A stretch of DNA of 64,000 nucleotides from Paenibacillus beijingensis (lineage in GTDB: Bacteria; Bacillota; Bacilli; Paenibacillales; Paenibacillaceae), in contig NZ_CP011058.1 of NCBI RefSeq assembly GCF_000961095.1, forward strand, positions 124,001 through 188,000. The letters run 5' to 3'. How positions within the stretch are numbered: the stretch's first letter is position 1; each line of letters starts with the position of its first letter. Below are positions 62,134-64,000 of the stretch, one piece after another. Below the pieces are notes generated by a model, which saw nothing but the letters and a program-made list of their open reading frames with translations, was not told the DNA's origin and searched no databases. A program made the translations under genes and the position numbers.

Positions 62134-62264
62134 GCAGATAGCATTGCCTTCAAGTTTTCAAAGCGGCCGATTGACCGACTTTCTAAATCATATCAAGAAA
62201 TCATTTTCCCGTAAAGAAAAACGAAGCCGGAGCGCGGCTGACCGCTTAAGAGCAATGGGGGTCC

Positions 62265-63290
62265 TTAGTCGGACGTTTGCGCTACGGATTCTCTCTCCAC
62301 AATGTTGTAGGGCAAGTAGTACGTTCCCGGCTTCATTTCCGCGGGGTTCTTGATCGCCTGAATCAGATGATTGACCCCTTCGACTCCAATGTCGGCAAAA
62401 GGCTGCGATACGGTTGTAAGTCCCGGACTGAACATACCGGAAATGGATAAATTGTCGAAGCCGATCACCGAAATATCTTCCGGCACTCGAAGCCCCGCAT
62501 CGCGGACTCGTTTCATGGCGCCGAACGCCAGCTCGTCCGTTGCGGTAAATACGGCCGTAATCCCGGTTATGTCCCTCGCCGCGAGCAGTTCGTTCATCGC
62601 TTTATAGCCGTCCTCGAAACGGATTCCGCCGCTCACCAGCTGTTTGTCATGAAATGGAAGCTGGTAGAAATCGATCGCGTTTTTGGCGCCGATGTACCGC
62701 GGCTCCCCTACCACCGGGTTCGAAAGCGAACCGGAGATGATGCCGATCCGTTTATGGCCGCGCGTCACAAGGTAGCTTACCGCATCGAAAGAAGCTTTAA
62801 TATCGTCGATTTTGAAAGCCGGGAGCATGGCGCTTTCATGATGGGCAAGAACGAGAACAACCGGAAGCTTCAAACGGCTGATCGCCAGATCGTAATCCTT
62901 TTCCACGAACTGGCTGGACAGCAATATCCCGGAGACCCCTTGCTGCTTGCAAAACGTTAATGCATCCATCAGCGACTGCTCCCCGCTTTCGTCGTGCAGC
63001 TCGTGAAGCACGATGCGGACATTTTGCGCTTTTGCCGTCCGGCTAATTCCTTTGTACAGCTCTCCGAAGTAATAGGACGAGATATACGGAATAATGATGC
63101 CGACCGAAATCTCCTTCGTTTTGGAGCTTAACAGCTTTGCTTTTTCATTCGGATAATATTCCAGCTGGCGGACCGCTTCCATGACCCGTTCCCTTGTTTC
63201 CGTGCTCACCTTGTCCGGATTGTTCAATGCCCTTGACACGGTGGCGATTGAAATGCCGGCATGCTTTGCTACATCTTGAATCGTGCTCAT
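62265..63290 (-). CDS. LacI-family regulator of the maltodextrin cluster
   Basis: 341 residues. HTH TIQDVAKHAGISIATVSRAL and hinge LLSSKTKEISVGIIIP, then the effector domain with ITAVFTATDELAFGAMK and ISVIGFDNL. ATG at 63290 with GGAGG upstream. It lies between malE and the amylase genes, as MalR-type repressors do in Paenibacillus. It has a TATAAT at 63349-63354 on the minus strand but no clear -35. Confidence 0.92.
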   Translation of the reverse strand: MSTIQDVAKHAGISIATVSRALNNPDKVSTETRERVMEAVRQLEYYPNEKAKLLSSKTKEISVGIIIPYISSYYFGELYKGISRTAKAQNVRIVLHELHDESGEQSLMDALTFCKQQGVSGILLSSQFVEKDYDLAISRLKLPVVLVLAHHESAMLPAFKIDDIKASFDAVSYLVTRGHKRIGIISGSLSNPVVGEPRYIGAKNAIDFYQLPFHDKQLVSGGIRFEDGYKAMNELLAARDITGITAVFTATDELAFGAMKRVRDAGLRVPEDISVIGFDNLSISGMFSPGLTTVSQPFADIGVEGVNHLIQAIKNPAEMKPGTYYLPYNIVERESVAQTSD

Positions 63291-63455
63291 AATACGCGTC
63301 CTCCAGAACCTAATGAATCCCATGTAAGAAAATTTTTACGCTTTATTAATTATAGCGCATTCTGTCGGGTCGCGGATATTCATTGTTGTAGTAAATAAAC
63401 AGGCCACCCGGATAAACGCCGAATGGCCGACAATTACGCTGCTATTAGCCCGTCT

Positions 63456-64000
63456 TTACTTGCTTGCGGCTATGTTGGTTTTCATTTTTTCCGCCGCTTT
63501 ATCAAGCGTTGCTTTAATATCAGCGCCGTTCCAAATTTGCTCAAGCGCCGGCGTCATGCTTTCCCAGAAGTAATTCATTTCCGGAATACTCGGCATATGC
63601 TGCGTGTTTTTAATCTGCTTCATAAAGCCCTGCATCATCGGATCGTCTTTGAAAACCTCGTTCGTTTCATCCATGCCGCTGGCGACCGGAATGACGCCGG
63701 TAACCTGGTAATTTTTGATTTGCGCTTCTTTGGTCGTCATAAAATGCGCAAACAGTTTCGCCGCGTTCGGGTATTTCGTATATGCCGTCACAAAGTAGCC
63801 GCTCACGCCGGCAAAAGCGACCGGGCTTTTTCCTTCCGTCATAACCGGCAAAGGCACGACTCGTACTTTAAACGGCAGTTTTTTGGCCGGACCCATGTTC
63901 CAGCTGCCATCCATATTGATTGCCACTTTGCCGTCCTGCCACAGCCCGTCCTTGACGTCCCGTGTAAGATCGGTCAGCTTGAGCGGCAGGATGTCCTTGA
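63456..64000 (-). CDS. malE: maltose/maltodextrin-binding protein (MalE-like), C-terminal part
   Basis: About 181 C-terminal residues are in the window; the start is beyond the right edge. KVAINMDGSWNMG, AGVSGYFVTAYTKYPNAAKL and MNYFWESMTPALEQIWNGAD are typical of MalE/CycB-type receptors. With lacI, neopullulanase and a lipoprotein amylase downstream it forms a maltodextrin uptake and breakdown cluster. A GGCCA/TGGCC hairpin at 63400-63434 may end its transcript. Confidence 0.88.
   Translation of the reverse strand, partial: KDILPLKLTDLTRDVKDGLWQDGKVAINMDGSWNMGPAKKLPFKVRVVPLPVMTEGKSPVAFAGVSGYFVTAYTKYPNAAKLFAHFMTTKEAQIKNYQVTGVIPVASGMDETNEVFKDDPMMQGFMKQIKNTQHMPSIPEMNYFWESMTPALEQIWNGADIKATLDKAAEKMKTNIAASK

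Overview
The window looks like chromosome of a low-to-mid GC Gram-positive spore-former of the Paenibacillus/Cohnella type (Paenibacillaceae). The reasons are near-consensus AGGAGG ribosome binding sites, frequent TTG/GTG starts, YesMN-type two-component systems, many AraC and LacI regulators beside sugar genes, and small Bacillota families (DUF1540, YtxH, DUF1450). Most genes lie on the minus strand. This reading rests on the sequence alone; no database search was possible.

Positions 1-11971 hold the most striking locus, read entirely on the minus strand. In order of transcription it has an AraC-type regulator, two permeases, a lipoprotein receptor and an ATPase of the quaternary-amine (OpuC/YehZ-like) ABC family, a histidine-ammonia-lyase homologue, a urocanase-like hydratase, an imidazolonepropionase-like hydrolase, an M20 carbamoylase-like hydrolase and a TRZ/ATZ-type amidohydrolase cut by the window edge. 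The lyase has lost exactly the three residues (Ala-Ser-Gly) that form the MIO cofactor, so it should not deaminate histidine in the usual way. A lyase of this kind suits a substrate whose nitrogen is already a good leaving group, and the betaine-type transporter points the same way. I infer an uptake and catabolic operon for ergothioneine, or for hercynine (histidine betaine), ending at glutamate.

Positions 12-31 kb are mostly ordinary chromosome: a frameshifted O-methyltransferase, an RNA methyltransferase, small Fe-S related proteins, an M14 peptidase, murI, a GH4 alpha-galactosidase with a divergent AraC regulator, pyruvate kinase, a SufR-like regulator, a small CuA cupredoxin, a lone holin, and a TetR regulator with a DHA2 efflux pump. 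Positions 30.4-35.6 kb form a mobile patch: a truncated IS1182 transposase, two cargo-like genes and an IS66 element.

At 35.7-37.8 kb a consensus promoter leads into an RNA that fits the purine riboswitch fold but has a changed ligand pocket. It overlaps a terminator in the manner of an ON switch and precedes a phosphoribosyltransferase and a Rieske oxygenase, which suggests oxidation or salvage of a purine base. At 37.9-48.5 kb there is a Fbp/Afu-type ABC importer with a YesMN two-component system, a second binding protein, a PP2C phosphatase and a nucleoside hydrolase. Five tRNA genes (Ser, Glu, Thr, Leu, Gly) follow at 50.6-51.1 kb.

Positions 51-64 kb are about alpha-glucan use: an oligo-1,6-glucosidase with a LacI repressor and a clear promoter-operator, then a maltodextrin cluster of malE (partial), lacI, neopullulanase and a lipoprotein alpha-amylase. 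Between them lies a decaying ECF-transporter locus: a 5'-deleted ATPase, an intact EcfT and a frameshifted PHP-domain gene.
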